Source: Hymenobacter rigui
GTDB taxonomy: Bacteria > Bacteroidota > Bacteroidia > Cytophagales > Hymenobacteraceae
Direction of reading: 5' to 3'
DNA: 64,000 nucleotides
Assembly: GCF_003944715.1 (NCBI RefSeq)
Contig: NZ_RWIT01000015.1
Coordinates: 1-64,000 of the forward strand
Shown: positions 26,108-34,641 of the stretch, one piece after another
Layout: every line of letters starts with the position of its first letter
Numbering within the stretch: position 1 is the stretch's first letter
The notes under the pieces: model-generated
The model's database searches: none
What the model was told of the DNA's origin: nothing
The model's input: only the letters and a program-made list of their open reading frames with translations
Program-made: the position numbers and the translations under genes

Positions 26108-26404
26108 ATCCACCTATTGGCTCGGATAAAGTCACGCTAATTGTGAACTTTAAGAAATGCAGCCATTAGCAACTGGGCATGATGAAGCATGCAGGGGCGC
26201 ATGTTGCTAGCCGCCACTATATTATTTCTAACAATAAAAAATTATATTTATTATGTAAAAAGTTAGAAATATCAACAGTAATTTTGGCAACGCATTCCTA
26301 TAGAGCACGGTATATAGCCATAGTTGCGTTGTCTCCTTTTCTTTTCATTTCCTTTAAATGCCGTAGTATTGCCTTATCATGAGTTCCCCGGCTTGGCTGA
26401 ACCA
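26108..26404. other. AT-rich junction with a long inverted repeat
   Basis: About 300 bases without a supported gene, abruptly AT-rich compared with the tail operon. ATTTCTAAC (26224-26232) is mirrored by GTTAGAAAT (26262-26270) around an A/T-rich loop. The composition break marks the edge of the 26.4-30.1 kb cargo. Confidence 0.5.
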
Positions 26405-27559
26405 ATGCGCATTGCTTTTGTCAGTTCCTGTAGCGGAGAATGGGGAGGTAGCGAAGAACTTTGGGTAAGCACAGCCTTGCACTTGATCCAAGCTGGCCAC
26501 AATGTCCGCGCCTTTAAGACCTACGTTAATCCCGCACACCCACGGTTTATTTCCTTATACAAAGCAGGCTGTCTCGTAACCGACCTTGCTCCCTCAATTT
26601 CGTTACGTAAGCGCCTTATTAATCGCCTACTTCCGTATCGTCAACAATTTACTTGGCGCACAGTCAGTCAACGAATTTTGCACTATGGCCTAGATGCCTT
26701 CCAACCGCACTTAACAATAATCTCCCAAGGCTCAAACTACGATGGATTTATCTTTGCGGAGGTGTGCAGACGAAAAGGGTTGGCTTATGTATTACTGTCA
26801 CAAAAAGCTATTGATTTTTTTCTTCCATCGCCTCAAGCACGACCACATGTGCAGCAAGTATTCCAGACCGCACGTCGCTGTTATTTTGTGTCGCGGCATA
26901 ACCTAGAATTAACGCAGTTACAACTTGCTATGCCCTTGCCTAGCGCCGAGGTAGTATGGAATCCCTACAATGTAGAATTTACTGGCGAATTACCTTGGCC
27001 AACACCTGAAGCAGATGGCTTGCTTCGTTTAGCCTGTGTCGCCCGACTCCATTTAGCTGATAAGGGTCAGGATTTGCTGTTACAGGTGCTGAGTATGAGT
27101 AAATGGAGGCAGCGTTCCTTACACCTTACCCTCTTCGGGACTGGCCCTGATGAAGTAGCCATTCGAGAAATGATCGATTTTTTGGATTTGCACGGGCAAG
27201 TAAGCATCGGAGGTCATGTGGTAGATGTGTCACAAATATGGCGTACGCATCATGCCTTGATACTTCCATCACGTCATGAGGGTTTGCCGTTAGCGCTAGT
27301 AGAAGCCATGCTATCGGGAAGGCCAGCCATTGCCGCCAATGCGGGTGGCATAGCCGAACTGTTCACCGACAATGAAACTGGGTTCCTAGCTGCAGCACCT
27401 ACTATTCAAGCCCTAGACGAGGCACTAGAAAGAGCGTGGCGAAAGCGCGTTCACTGGCCGCAGTTTGGCATCAAAGCAGCGGCTCAAGCCCGCGCAGTCG
27501 TGCCAGTTGACTCGGCGGAACAGTTTGCGCTTAAACTCTTGGCGTTGGCTAAAAACTAA
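26405..27559 (+). CDS. family 4 glycosyltransferase
   Basis: 384 residues, GT-B fold. The N-terminal domain opens M-R-I-A-F-V-S-S-C-S-G-E-W-G-G-S-E-E-L-W, with the Gly-rich donor/acceptor loop of GT4 enzymes. The C-terminal domain has F-G-T-G-P-D-E (244-250) and the nucleotide-sugar motif E292-G-L-P-L-A-L-V-E300 (EX7E) followed by A-N-A-G-G-I-A-E-L. It should be a cytoplasmic retaining enzyme moving a sugar from a nucleotide donor. An in-frame start 27 codons upstream is possible but lies in AT-rich leader sequence. The codon use and composition are more AT-rich than the phage genes. It is convergent with the UbiA gene and may decorate a lipid or surface glycan. Confidence 0.85.
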   Translation: MRIAFVSSCSGEWGGSEELWVSTALHLIQAGHNVRAFKTYVNPAHPRFISLYKAGCLVTDLAPSISLRKRLINRLLPYRQQFTWRTVSQRILHYGLDAFQPHLTIISQGSNYDGFIFAEVCRRKGLAYVLLSQKAIDFFLPSPQARPHVQQVFQTARRCYFVSRHNLELTQLQLAMPLPSAEVVWNPYNVEFTGELPWPTPEADGLLRLACVARLHLADKGQDLLLQVLSMSKWRQRSLHLTLFGTGPDEVAIREMIDFLDLHGQVSIGGHVVDVSQIWRTHHALILPSRHEGLPLALVEAMLSGRPAIAANAGGIAELFTDNETGFLAAAPTIQALDEALERAWRKRVHWPQFGIKAAAQARAVVPVDSAEQFALKLLALAKN

Positions 27560-27631
27560 TTACTGGCAAGTTCCGCCCTACAGCTTGCGTAGAAGTTCCG
27601 TAGCCAATAGCACATTGTTCGCTCACACATA

Positions 27632-28666
27632 CTATTTGTGGGACAACCCTTTACGCACTATCAAAGTCCCAGCCCAGATCAACTGTCTGATTGTTTGCCA
27701 GCAGCGCAATCCGAATAACAGCAGGTGCAGGCCAAGCAACCAGCCATCAACTGCATGCTGCACGCTGAGTGCTAGGACAAAACTCAACGGGTAAAAAACC
27801 TCGTAATAATCAGTCAGCAACATACGCTTGCCCGGAGTAATAACCGCGGGTGCTCCCCAAATGCGCCATTTGAATCCTTCTAAGGCCACGTATAGGACTA
27901 AAAAAATTACAGGCCAGAGTTGTTGACTCAGTAGTAGAAGCAGGCTAAATGCGCCAACCTCCACTGGAAAAATGCCAAAACGACCGAGCTGCTGAATAAA
28001 ATAAGCCCCTTTTTTTCGAACCCAGGTGTTGACACCCGCGGCCTCGTCGGCTTTAATATCGCCTAGCTGGTGCAGCAGAATATTACGCAGCCCGCAGGCC
28101 AAGGCCCATCCCCCTACAGTCCCGTACCATATACCAGGCACCGCGTGGCCTGACCAAGCAGCAACCACTGAAACTACCAGCAGTTGCGGAAAAAAATGAG
28201 AACCTGCCGCGTCAGCTATTACCCCCATCAAGCCCCGATTTTTAAGGCGAATAGGCGGCCAGGAGTAACAAGAAAAAGCAATCCATGACCCTAAATACAA
28301 CAAGGCACTTACCCAGCTTGCCTGCATTAAAAACAGACCAATACCTAAACCTACACATACACAACCCGCAATTAAGAGCGCCACAAACGCGCCCGACTTG
28401 CTCGATAATAGGTTAGACTTTCCGCCGGCAAAATCATCGGCTCGATCTGTCCAATCATTAATAGCACTCACGTAGGTAGCTCCCACTGCTAGGCCTACGA
28501 GTAAGAGCAATAACTTGGGCAGTAACGGCCACATCTGGGCATTCACCACACACCCCGAAGCGTAAAAAGTAGCCAGCACAGGAGAAAATTTACAACTCCA
28601 CCAATCTTGTACTCGGGCTATGCCAGCTAGCTGTCCGCCTAGCGGCTGATTACGAGCAGTCTGCAC
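27632..28666 (-). CDS. UbiA-superfamily prenyltransferase
   Basis: 344 residues with about eight or nine membrane helices. Both aspartate-rich motifs that hold Mg-diphosphate are intact: N70-D-W-T-D74-R-A-D-D78 (NDxxDxxxD) and L-G-D203-I-K-A-D207 (DxxxD). The enzyme should transfer a prenyl chain from prenyl diphosphate to an acceptor, in the inner membrane. The N-terminus is short, with W-W-S-C-K-F-S-P-V matching the family's start; the start codon appears to be GTG at 28666. It is not a recognisable MenA, UbiA or heme O synthase orthologue. It is placed back to back with the DxDD cyclase-like gene (29038). Confidence 0.85.
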   Translation of the reverse strand: MQTARNQPLGGQLAGIARVQDWWSCKFSPVLATFYASGCVVNAQMWPLLPKLLLLLVGLAVGATYVSAINDWTDRADDFAGGKSNLLSSKSGAFVALLIAGCVCVGLGIGLFLMQASWVSALLYLGSWIAFSCYSWPPIRLKNRGLMGVIADAAGSHFFPQLLVVSVVAAWSGHAVPGIWYGTVGGWALACGLRNILLHQLGDIKADEAAGVNTWVRKKGAYFIQQLGRFGIFPVEVGAFSLLLLLSQQLWPVIFLVLYVALEGFKWRIWGAPAVITPGKRMLLTDYYEVFYPLSFVLALSVQHAVDGWLLGLHLLLFGLRCWQTIRQLIWAGTLIVRKGLSHK

Positions 28667-29037
28667 TTATAGTATGGTAATAGAGCTCTCGCAACACAAT
28701 GTATCTTGTGCGCCAGCTCATATGTATGAAATGATTATTTTGCATAAATATAAGAATTTATTTACTTCACACCTAATCACTACACTGCAGCGCAGCCGTT
28801 AAGTAGTGAAGAGAGCTCGTTACCAGCAGGCCGTCATAAGGTGCTATATTGCACACTACCTACTTGCAGGTGGTTTATAGAAATCTAAATATGCTACTGT
28901 CTAGGTGACTACTTCACCAACACGAAAAGATGGCTTCTTAATCTCCGGCTCCTCCTCTTTACCTTTAGGACACGGAGGGCGCCTCTCAAATGGGCCTTCT
29001 CCGCCTTATTGTTCCCCGGTTTGTTTCCTTCTAGGCA
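28667..29037. promoter_or_regulatory. divergent intergenic region between the UbiA and cyclase-like genes
   Basis: 371 AT-rich bases between two divergently transcribed genes, so it should contain both promoters. No gene is supported. I see A/T-rich tracts near 28725-28770 but cannot fix a box with confidence. Confidence 0.45.
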
Positions 29038-30108
29038 ATGCACTCTATAGACGAATTGTCGACTACCTCCTTGTCCACTCGCCTAGATCAAGCTGTTGCC
29101 CATGCCTTGCTTTTTCTGCAGCAGCATCAGTTTCCCAGTGGAGAATTTATCTCTCACTGCGCGCTTGAACCGCCAATGGCCGGTTGGATCTATTCTGATA
29201 GTGCCGTATTTCCCACCGCACTCATTGGCCATAGCCTCTTGCATATCCAAGAAGAACCGCTGGCCGACCAGATTCTAACGCAGGCTACTAAGTTCCTTCG
29301 CGATCAGATGAACTATGGCGGATTGTGGAATCATTTCACCAACTACCACCGTTTCCGCCACTTATGCCCGCTTGATATCGACGACACGTCCTGCGTATCA
29401 GCCTTGCTGCGGGCACGGGGCATTGCCTGCCCCGTACCTACTAACATTCCGCTCATATTGGCCAACCGCAATGATGAAGGCTTGTTTTACTCGTGGTTTT
29501 TATTGCGCTTTCGATGGGTAAAGAATCGTACGTTCTGGCGAGTCACCTTACCTGAACTGCTGCGGCCGATACAGAGTCTTCTGTTCTGGTATGGGGTGGA
29601 AGCCAGCCGCAACGATGTTGACGGCGTTGTAAATGCCAATGCCTTGTATTACTTAGGAGACATTCCTGATACACAGCCTGTCATAGAATACATACTCCGC
29701 ATTATTGCTGAAAATAAGGAGCATGATTGCGATTTGTGGTATCGGGATTCATTCTTTGTCTATTACTTCTTCACCCGCAATTACTACGCTGGTATTACAA
29801 AGCTGGAACCCCTGCGGGCCCCTATCATTTCCCGTATTCTTGCCCAGGCCAAACCTGATGGCCGCTTGGGCGAAACACTAGCAGACACCGCTTGGGCCGT
29901 GTGTAGCCTACTGAATCTACATAGTAACCCACCTGAGATAGAAGCAGCGGTACGTTATATCCTTCAGGCGCAGGCAGAGCACGGTAGTTGGGCCCGATGG
30001 CTACTCTACTATGGGGGTCCTAAACGAATATTAGGTTGGGGATCAGAGGAAATGACAACTGGCTTTTGTCTTGAAGCTTTGGCGCGTTATCGCAAATTGA
30101 TTTCATAA
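29038..30108 (+). CDS. class II terpene cyclase-like/prenyltransferase-repeat protein
   Basis: 356 residues. The segment L-D113-I-D115-D116-T117-S with C-V-S-A-L-L-R-A-R-G after it is the DxDD(T) acid motif of class II terpene cyclases (squalene-hopene and copalyl-diphosphate types), in which the middle Asp starts cyclisation. The rest shows alternating helices of an alpha/alpha barrel (S-L-L-F-W-Y-G, A-V-R-Y-I-L-Q-A-Q-A-E-H-G-S-W), like the squalene-oxidase/prenyltransferase repeat. At 356 residues it is shorter than two-domain cyclases, so it may be a single-barrel form. It may act on the product of the adjacent UbiA enzyme; that is inference. Alternative: a non-catalytic member of the same fold. 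Confidence 0.65.
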   Translation: MHSIDELSTTSLSTRLDQAVAHALLFLQQHQFPSGEFISHCALEPPMAGWIYSDSAVFPTALIGHSLLHIQEEPLADQILTQATKFLRDQMNYGGLWNHFTNYHRFRHLCPLDIDDTSCVSALLRARGIACPVPTNIPLILANRNDEGLFYSWFLLRFRWVKNRTFWRVTLPELLRPIQSLLFWYGVEASRNDVDGVVNANALYYLGDIPDTQPVIEYILRIIAENKEHDCDLWYRDSFFVYYFFTRNYYAGITKLEPLRAPIISRILAQAKPDGRLGETLADTAWAVCSLLNLHSNPPEIEAAVRYILQAQAEHGSWARWLLYYGGPKRILGWGSEEMTTGFCLEALARYRKLIS

Positions 30109-30200
30109 GCTTCTTCTTTTCTAGCAGCACTAAACCAAGACGCGTGGCGTGAACGAACCAAGCTCGGAAGCGAGGAGCCTACCATCCTTATACTGCTTTA

Positions 30201-30602
30201 TTATCTCGTTTGTATAAGCCACGGTTTCAGCCAACAAACTAACCCAAGGGCTCCAAGCAGCACCATCCCTATTATGAGCTGGCGTCCAGTAATGCCCTCA
30301 TGGATTGTATTCGTCGTCTTCGGGTTACCCACGTTTTTGAGCTTCACCTTGCCGGCCGGAGCGTTGACGTTGGCCAGGGCCTGGGTTTGGGCATCGGTCC
30401 ACCGCTGCACTTGTTTGGGCGAGGCCGCCGGCGGCGGCGGCACCAGGTACGGCGGTAGCTGGGCCTGGGCCTGCAACTGCTCGGGCGTGGGCGCGGCCAC
30501 CAGCGGCGGCAACTCCCGGGTGGTGGTGCAGCCGGCCGCCAGGTAGAAGATCAGCAGCACCAGGGCAATCAACGCCCAATCCTTGAAACGCAGCCCCCTC
30601 AT
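30201..30602 (-). CDS. putative unimolecular spanin (outer-membrane lipoprotein with C-terminal membrane helix)
   Basis: 133 residues. The N-terminus has a short signal sequence with lipobox L-A-A-G-C25, predicting a lipid anchor. A Pro/Gln-rich linker follows (P-P-Y-L-V-P-P-P-P-A-A-S), then a C-terminal membrane helix at about 108-126 (I-I-G-M-V-L-L-G-A-L-G-L-V-C-W-L) and a basic tail. One protein anchored in both membranes is the design of u-spanins such as phage T1 gp11 (131 residues), which fuse the two membranes at the last step of lysis. It is coupled to the endolysin gene by an ATGA overlap, in the order holin-endolysin-spanin. Confidence 0.7.
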   Translation of the reverse strand: MRGLRFKDWALIALVLLIFYLAAGCTTTRELPPLVAAPTPEQLQAQAQLPPYLVPPPPAASPKQVQRWTDAQTQALANVNAPAGKVKLKNVGNPKTTNTIHEGITGRQLIIGMVLLGALGLVCWLKPWLIQTR

Positions 30603-31057
30603 GGCTTCACAAACAAGGCAAACTCGCGCAGGCGGCGGGCTTCGATGGCGGCGCTGGGTACGCCGTTCACGTTGCGCCAGATGCGGAAGTAATTCTTCAG
30701 CGCCGCTTGGTCGCGCACACCGTTGGCGGTGGCGTTGAGGTAGCGCAGCAGGCTGGACTTGGCCAGGGCTCCTTCCCCCAAATTGAAGGCAAATGATACC
30801 AGCGCGTTGAACTGGTTCTGCGTCAGTGGCACCGTCACGAGCTTGTTAACCGCCGCTTCGAAGCGTAGTAAGTCCCGGGTGAGCAGGGCCTGGCTCTGGT
30901 CGCGGGTAATGACCTGCCCAGGCTTGACGTCGGCCCCGGTGTGGCCCACGCCGATGGTCAGCACGCCGGCGGCGCACTTGTAGGTTTTCAGCACTTCGCC
31001 TTCCTCCTTAGTCAGGAAGGCACGCCCGGCGGCGTCGGTTTTCATATTTACGCTCAT
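30599..31057 (-). CDS. endolysin, T4-type lysozyme (glycoside hydrolase family 24)
   Basis: 152 residues. The catalytic pattern E-8aa-(D/C)-5aa-T is present as E19 ... C28 ... T34 in E-E-G-E-V-L-K-T-Y-K-C-A-A-G-V-L-T-I-G-V-G-H-T, the opening in pieces of the family's active site (E11, D20, T26 in T4 lysozyme). The C-terminal lobe contains Q-N-Q-F-N-A-L-V-S-F-A-F-N-L-G, the second family signature. It cleaves peptidoglycan glycan strands. There is no signal or SAR helix, so it needs the holin to reach the wall. Overlaps: ATGA with both the holin gene and the spanin gene. Confidence 0.92.
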   Translation of the reverse strand: MSVNMKTDAAGRAFLTKEEGEVLKTYKCAAGVLTIGVGHTGADVKPGQVITRDQSQALLTRDLLRFEAAVNKLVTVPLTQNQFNALVSFAFNLGEGALAKSSLLRYLNATANGVRDQAALKNYFRIWRNVNGVPSAAIEARRLREFALFVKP

Positions 31058-31587
31058 ATAACGGGGGTTATGGCACCTGGGTCAGGTGCCGTTGGTAAAG
31101 CGGATTCGGGTGCCAGCGGCAGCTCCTCGGGCGGGAGCTTGCTGCGGAACTGGCCGGTTTCCTCCCAGTCCTGCATGCCACGGCGCAGAAACTTGGGCAG
31201 CGGTAGGCCGCGGCCACCCAGGTTGCGCAGGTTCTCATCGATGGACTTCGTCTCGATGATGAGAATGAAGAAGTAGATGGCCCCTTTGAAGCCCAGGGCG
31301 AAGTAGGTGGCCCCGGGTAGCGGCTGGCCATCGACCTGCACGGAGCTGAGCACGTGGGCCACAATCAGGCCCACGCCGTAGTCGCGCAGCTTGGTGAACA
31401 TCTGGCGCATGCCCCGGGAGTGAAACCGTCCCTGGCGGAAGCTGCGCAGCATACCCAGGCCCGTATCGAGCAGGAACAGCACCATCAGAAACATGAGGGC
31501 ATTCCAGTCGCTGAACACGTATTTTTCAATGAAGCGGACAGCTGTTTCCAACGCCGGCGGCAGTAGTAGAGTCAGCATTAAAAGCAT
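31054..31587 (-). CDS. holin (phage holin family, multi-helix)
   Basis: 177 residues. Hydrophobic segments at about 1-14, 28-45 and 100-118 (with Y-F-A-L-G-F-K-G-A-I-Y-F-F-I-L-I-I-E) and a charged, Pro-rich C-terminal tail fit phage holins of the larger multi-helix kind. It should form the inner-membrane lesion that lets the endolysin out. It overlaps the upstream connector gene by 10 bases and the endolysin gene by four, so the lysis genes are cotranscribed with the portal. Confidence 0.75.
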   Translation of the reverse strand: MLLMLTLLLPPALETAVRFIEKYVFSDWNALMFLMVLFLLDTGLGMLRSFRQGRFHSRGMRQMFTKLRDYGVGLIVAHVLSSVQVDGQPLPGATYFALGFKGAIYFFILIIETKSIDENLRNLGGRGLPLPKFLRRGMQDWEETGQFRSKLPPEELPLAPESALPTAPDPGAITPVI

Positions 31588-32594
31588 CGGTAAAGCGGGG
31601 AGTCGGTCGTATTCAGGGGCACTACCGTCGCCGTGGCCGGGCGGTAAGGCCCTGAGGTGAAATAGGTAGCGTACCGGGTAGCGGAGGCCCGCTGGTTGAG
31701 GAACTGGCGCATGCGCTCGAGCAGAATATCGGCCGAGCGTTGGGCGTCGAAGGCCCGGGCCTGGAGCAGCGCGTCCAGGCCCGCGTCGGCTTCCTTGGAA
31801 TTATCCGTATCGATGCGGGCCACCAGCAGCTCAATGCCGTCGCCGGTCAGGCGCAGGCCCAATTCGGGCACGGCCCGGGCCAGCGTGAGGCTGGCCAGCG
31901 CCGGCCGGATGAATTGCTCCAGCAGCTGCTCGTTCTCGGCCGACACCGTGCGGGTGCGCACCTGGGTGCGCAGCTCGTCGAGGAACTCGTAGCCCAGCTG
32001 CGGCGCCAGGATGAACAGCTCCTGCTTGGTGATGATGGGTTTGAGGGCCTCGAACACCGGCCACGAGTCCTGGATGTTCTCAAAGCGCGAAAACTCGGGG
32101 GCGCTGGTCAACAGCTGCAGCCGCCGGTACTGGCTGACGCTGGTGGCCCAGGCCTGCAACTCGGGCGAGCTGGTGCGGTTATCCTCCAGCCATTGCAGCA
32201 GCACGTTCAGATCCAGGTAGCCTTTACGGGTGAGCGTCTTGCGCACTCCCGTAATCTGCCACTGAAAGGCCGTTTTCTGCGTTTCGGTGCTGACGATGTG
32301 AATGCCGGTGTCGTCGATGCTCACCTGCAACTCGTCCAGGGAGCCGGCCATGCTCAGCCGGGCCAGCGGGGCCTGCACCAGCCCCAGCAGCTCGCCGGCC
32401 AGCGTGTCGTCGCCGGCGGTGGTGCCGGCGACATACTGCTGCTCCAGCCACCTGAGCAGCGGGGCCCCGAGCAGGGGCAGTAGCAGCGTACCGCGCAGGC
32501 GCTCGGCCTCCCGCTGCACCGGCTCGGGCACGGAGCTGGTATCGGTGGAGACGTAGCGGCGCAGCTCGTCTTTAGTTGTTAGCAGGCTCTGCAT
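31578..32594 (-). CDS. head-tail connector-region protein
   Basis: 338 residues, mostly helical, soluble. It begins M-Q-S-L-L-T-T-K-D-E-L-R-R-Y-V and contains R-E-A-E-R-L-R-G-T-L-L-L-P-L-L-G, reminiscent of the DUF6712 family that sits next to portal genes in Bacteroidota prophages. Its role in head completion or connection is inferred from its place: it follows the portal gene with a 23-base overlap and precedes the holin. No catalytic motif is visible. Confidence 0.5.
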   Translation of the reverse strand: MQSLLTTKDELRRYVSTDTSSVPEPVQREAERLRGTLLLPLLGAPLLRWLEQQYVAGTTAGDDTLAGELLGLVQAPLARLSMAGSLDELQVSIDDTGIHIVSTETQKTAFQWQITGVRKTLTRKGYLDLNVLLQWLEDNRTSSPELQAWATSVSQYRRLQLLTSAPEFSRFENIQDSWPVFEALKPIITKQELFILAPQLGYEFLDELRTQVRTRTVSAENEQLLEQFIRPALASLTLARAVPELGLRLTGDGIELLVARIDTDNSKEADAGLDALLQARAFDAQRSADILLERMRQFLNQRASATRYATYFTSGPYRPATATVVPLNTTDSPLYRCF

Positions 32595-33981
32595 TATCGG
32601 ATTGGCCGCCAGTGGCAGTTGAAGTGTTGGATTTCGAGACGTCGGCCGTCTGGGCCAGCGGGTTGAGGAAGCGGAACTCCAGACCCTCCGGCCAGCCGTT
32701 GTAGTCGCGCACCAGGTAGAGCGGCTCCAGAATCAGATCCTGGTGGAAGCGGTGGGTGGAGATGAAGTTGTTGAAGGCAATGCGCTTATCGGAGCCACTA
32801 CCCGCCCCCATCCCCTTGCCCGGGCTAATGCCCACCAGCGTTGGATCCACCGACAGGGCCGTGTAGATGTGGCTGCTGGCCTCCTGCGAGTCCTCGATGT
32901 GCAGGCCGGACTTGACCTTGTCGTCAATGGCCGTCACTTTGAAGGCTGACACGCTCTCACCGGTGCGCGGATCCTGCACCGAAACCGACAGGATGGACTT
33001 GCCGGCCCCCTGGGCCCCGGTCATAGTCTTTTCGAAGTCGCTTAGTTCGTCGCCAATAATCTGCCGGCGCTGCTCGGTGGTTTTCGTGTCCCAGTCGGGG
33101 TATTTCCACTTCCAGTACCGCTCATCGGTTTCGATCAGGTACTTGATGCTGAGCTGGTTTTTGAACATGGCCGCCTTGAACTCCGGAATGGCCTGCGCCA
33201 CGTCCAGCCAGCCCGAGCGGCGGATACTGTTCCAACTGGCCAGCTGGTAGAGGGCCTTGCCCGGACTCGGCAGCGCCAGCGGATAGATGTACTTGAAGCC
33301 CCGCGTGTCGGCTTTGAGCGCCTCCACCGGCTCGTAGTACGGGTCGAGCACCGGCACCGAGGTAGTGTACTCATCCCCGGGCTTGGCGTCGGGCCAGTTG
33401 GCGGAGATGTGCACGTAGTCCGGTACCGGCTGATTCGCTTTTGGCACGGAGTAGCGGCAGAAGGCCGTGTCCTGCGTCGTGAGCGTCGTTATCTTCTGCT
33501 TGTTCAGCGACTGGATCAGCTCCGGGTAGCTCTGCGCGTAGGTAAACAGGTTCTGTAGGCCCTCGTAGGCGTAGCGCGGGATGTTGCTGCGCCGGAAGAA
33601 GGCCTCCACGTCGGGCAGCCGCTCGCGCTTAAAGATTTCGTTGCCGCTGCCGTCGAAGTCGGTCACGCGGCCGTAGACCACGCCCCCGCCGTACACGGCC
33701 CGGGTTTTCCACTCCAGCACCGAGGGCAGAATCGTATTCGACTCCAGCGACTTGAGCACCTGCTGCGGGAAATCGTTGGCCTCGCCCCACAGGGCCACGT
33801 CGCCGTTCTGACCTTTCTCCACGGGCGAGGAGGGCGTGGCCCCGTCCTGGGTAGCCGAGTTACCGCCGGCACTGCCGGCAGCGGCGGAAAACCCCAGGCC
33901 ACGCACGACGGAGCCGGCCAGGGGCCCGCTGCCACGCCAGTAGGCGGTGCTGCCGGCGCTGCTAAATAGTAACTGCTGCAT
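32572..33981 (-). CDS. phage portal protein
   Basis: 469 residues. The ring-forming portal through which DNA enters and leaves the head. Recognisable features are the N-terminal ready-for-entry segment A-N-D-F-P-Q-Q-V-L-K-S-L, the core with W-K-T-R-A-V-Y-G-G-G, F-F-R-R-S-N-I-P-R-Y-A-Y-E-G-L, and the C-terminal wing/crown with D-L-I-L-E-P-L-Y-L-V-R-D-Y-N-G-W. The N-terminal 40 residues are Gly/Ala/Ser-rich and variable. ATG at 33981, one base overlapping the upstream gene's stop. It heads, with the 114-residue gene before it, a unit that ends with the spanin gene. Confidence 0.75.
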   Translation of the reverse strand: MQQLLFSSAGSTAYWRGSGPLAGSVVRGLGFSAAAGSAGGNSATQDGATPSSPVEKGQNGDVALWGEANDFPQQVLKSLESNTILPSVLEWKTRAVYGGGVVYGRVTDFDGSGNEIFKRERLPDVEAFFRRSNIPRYAYEGLQNLFTYAQSYPELIQSLNKQKITTLTTQDTAFCRYSVPKANQPVPDYVHISANWPDAKPGDEYTTSVPVLDPYYEPVEALKADTRGFKYIYPLALPSPGKALYQLASWNSIRRSGWLDVAQAIPEFKAAMFKNQLSIKYLIETDERYWKWKYPDWDTKTTEQRRQIIGDELSDFEKTMTGAQGAGKSILSVSVQDPRTGESVSAFKVTAIDDKVKSGLHIEDSQEASSHIYTALSVDPTLVGISPGKGMGAGSGSDKRIAFNNFISTHRFHQDLILEPLYLVRDYNGWPEGLEFRFLNPLAQTADVSKSNTSTATGGQSDNAEPANN

Positions 33982-34325
33982 TAGAGGATGACTTTGCGGC
34001 CGGCCACGGCCACGAGTAAGTAGATGTGCACTTTGACCAGGTTGCCGGTGGCGGTATCGAGCAGGTTGCGCGTGGCGTTGGCGTAGTGGTCCGGGTCGCG
34101 GGCAATCCGGGCCACGGTGGCCACGTCCGTTTCGGCGTTGCCGGTGAGCACCGGCGGCGGCAATGCCTTCGGCTCAGCCGAGCCAATGCGGGCGGCGGCC
34201 AGCTCGCGGAACTCGCCGCCACTCTTGCGTCGCCGGTCGCACGTGACCCAGCGCACCGGCAGCGGCGTGCCGCTTTCGAGCAGGGCCAGCGCGTCTTTTA
34301 GGCGAATGGTTGCGGGGGTTTCCAT
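33981..34325 (-). CDS. small conserved phage protein before the portal
   Basis: 114 residues from the ATG at 34325, which lies five bases from the promoter-like motif; a frame to 34412 would run through the motif and is rejected. The sequence is mixed: a helical start (A-T-I-R-L-K-D-A-L-A-L-L-E-S-G), a G-G-E-F-R-E-L loop, and a C-terminal hydrophobic strand pair (K-V-H-I-Y-L-L-V-A-V-A-G-R-K-V-I-L). The N-terminal part resembles the small DNA-packaging-region proteins seen beside portals. Function unknown. Confidence 0.55.
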   Translation of the reverse strand: METPATIRLKDALALLESGTPLPVRWVTCDRRRKSGGEFRELAAARIGSAEPKALPPPVLTGNAETDVATVARIARDPDHYANATRNLLDTATGNLVKVHIYLLVAVAGRKVIL

Positions 34326-34329
34326 GCTG

Positions 34330-34370
34330 CAAAACTGCCGCACCCCTACCCCGGTAAAAAGGACACAAAA
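34330..34370 (-). promoter_or_regulatory. copy b of the putative phage promoter motif (portal-lysis unit)
   Basis: On the minus strand TTTTGTGTCCTTTTT, CCGGGG and GCGGCAGTTTTG; the last G is at 34330 and the ATG at 34325. The predicted transcript would start at the ATG. Confidence 0.65.
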
Positions 34371-34641
34371 CCGCCCATATTGCCCCGAAAACCCACAAAA
34401 ACCCAATCTCACAGCGTTTTGCCCTCATGCGCTGCAAAGGCCGATTTTGGGCCATTTCAGTGCATTTCAGTCTCACCAGTCTAGCAGAACGCCCCGGCTT
34501 GCACTGTAGCCTGCCGGCAGCTGCCGGGGGGTGCCTCGGTGATATCTGTGGTGCCCGCAGTGAGCCGGTTGCGGCTAACGCTTCTTGCGGTCAGCTACAT
34601 TTTCACTATACTTCACGCTTTATCTACTTAAGTAAATCGTG

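Noticed and set aside
29038..30108. Protein farnesyltransferase beta-subunit-type enzyme
   Set aside because: The DIDDTS acid motif favours a class II cyclase-type barrel; no zinc site of protein prenyltransferases is visible.
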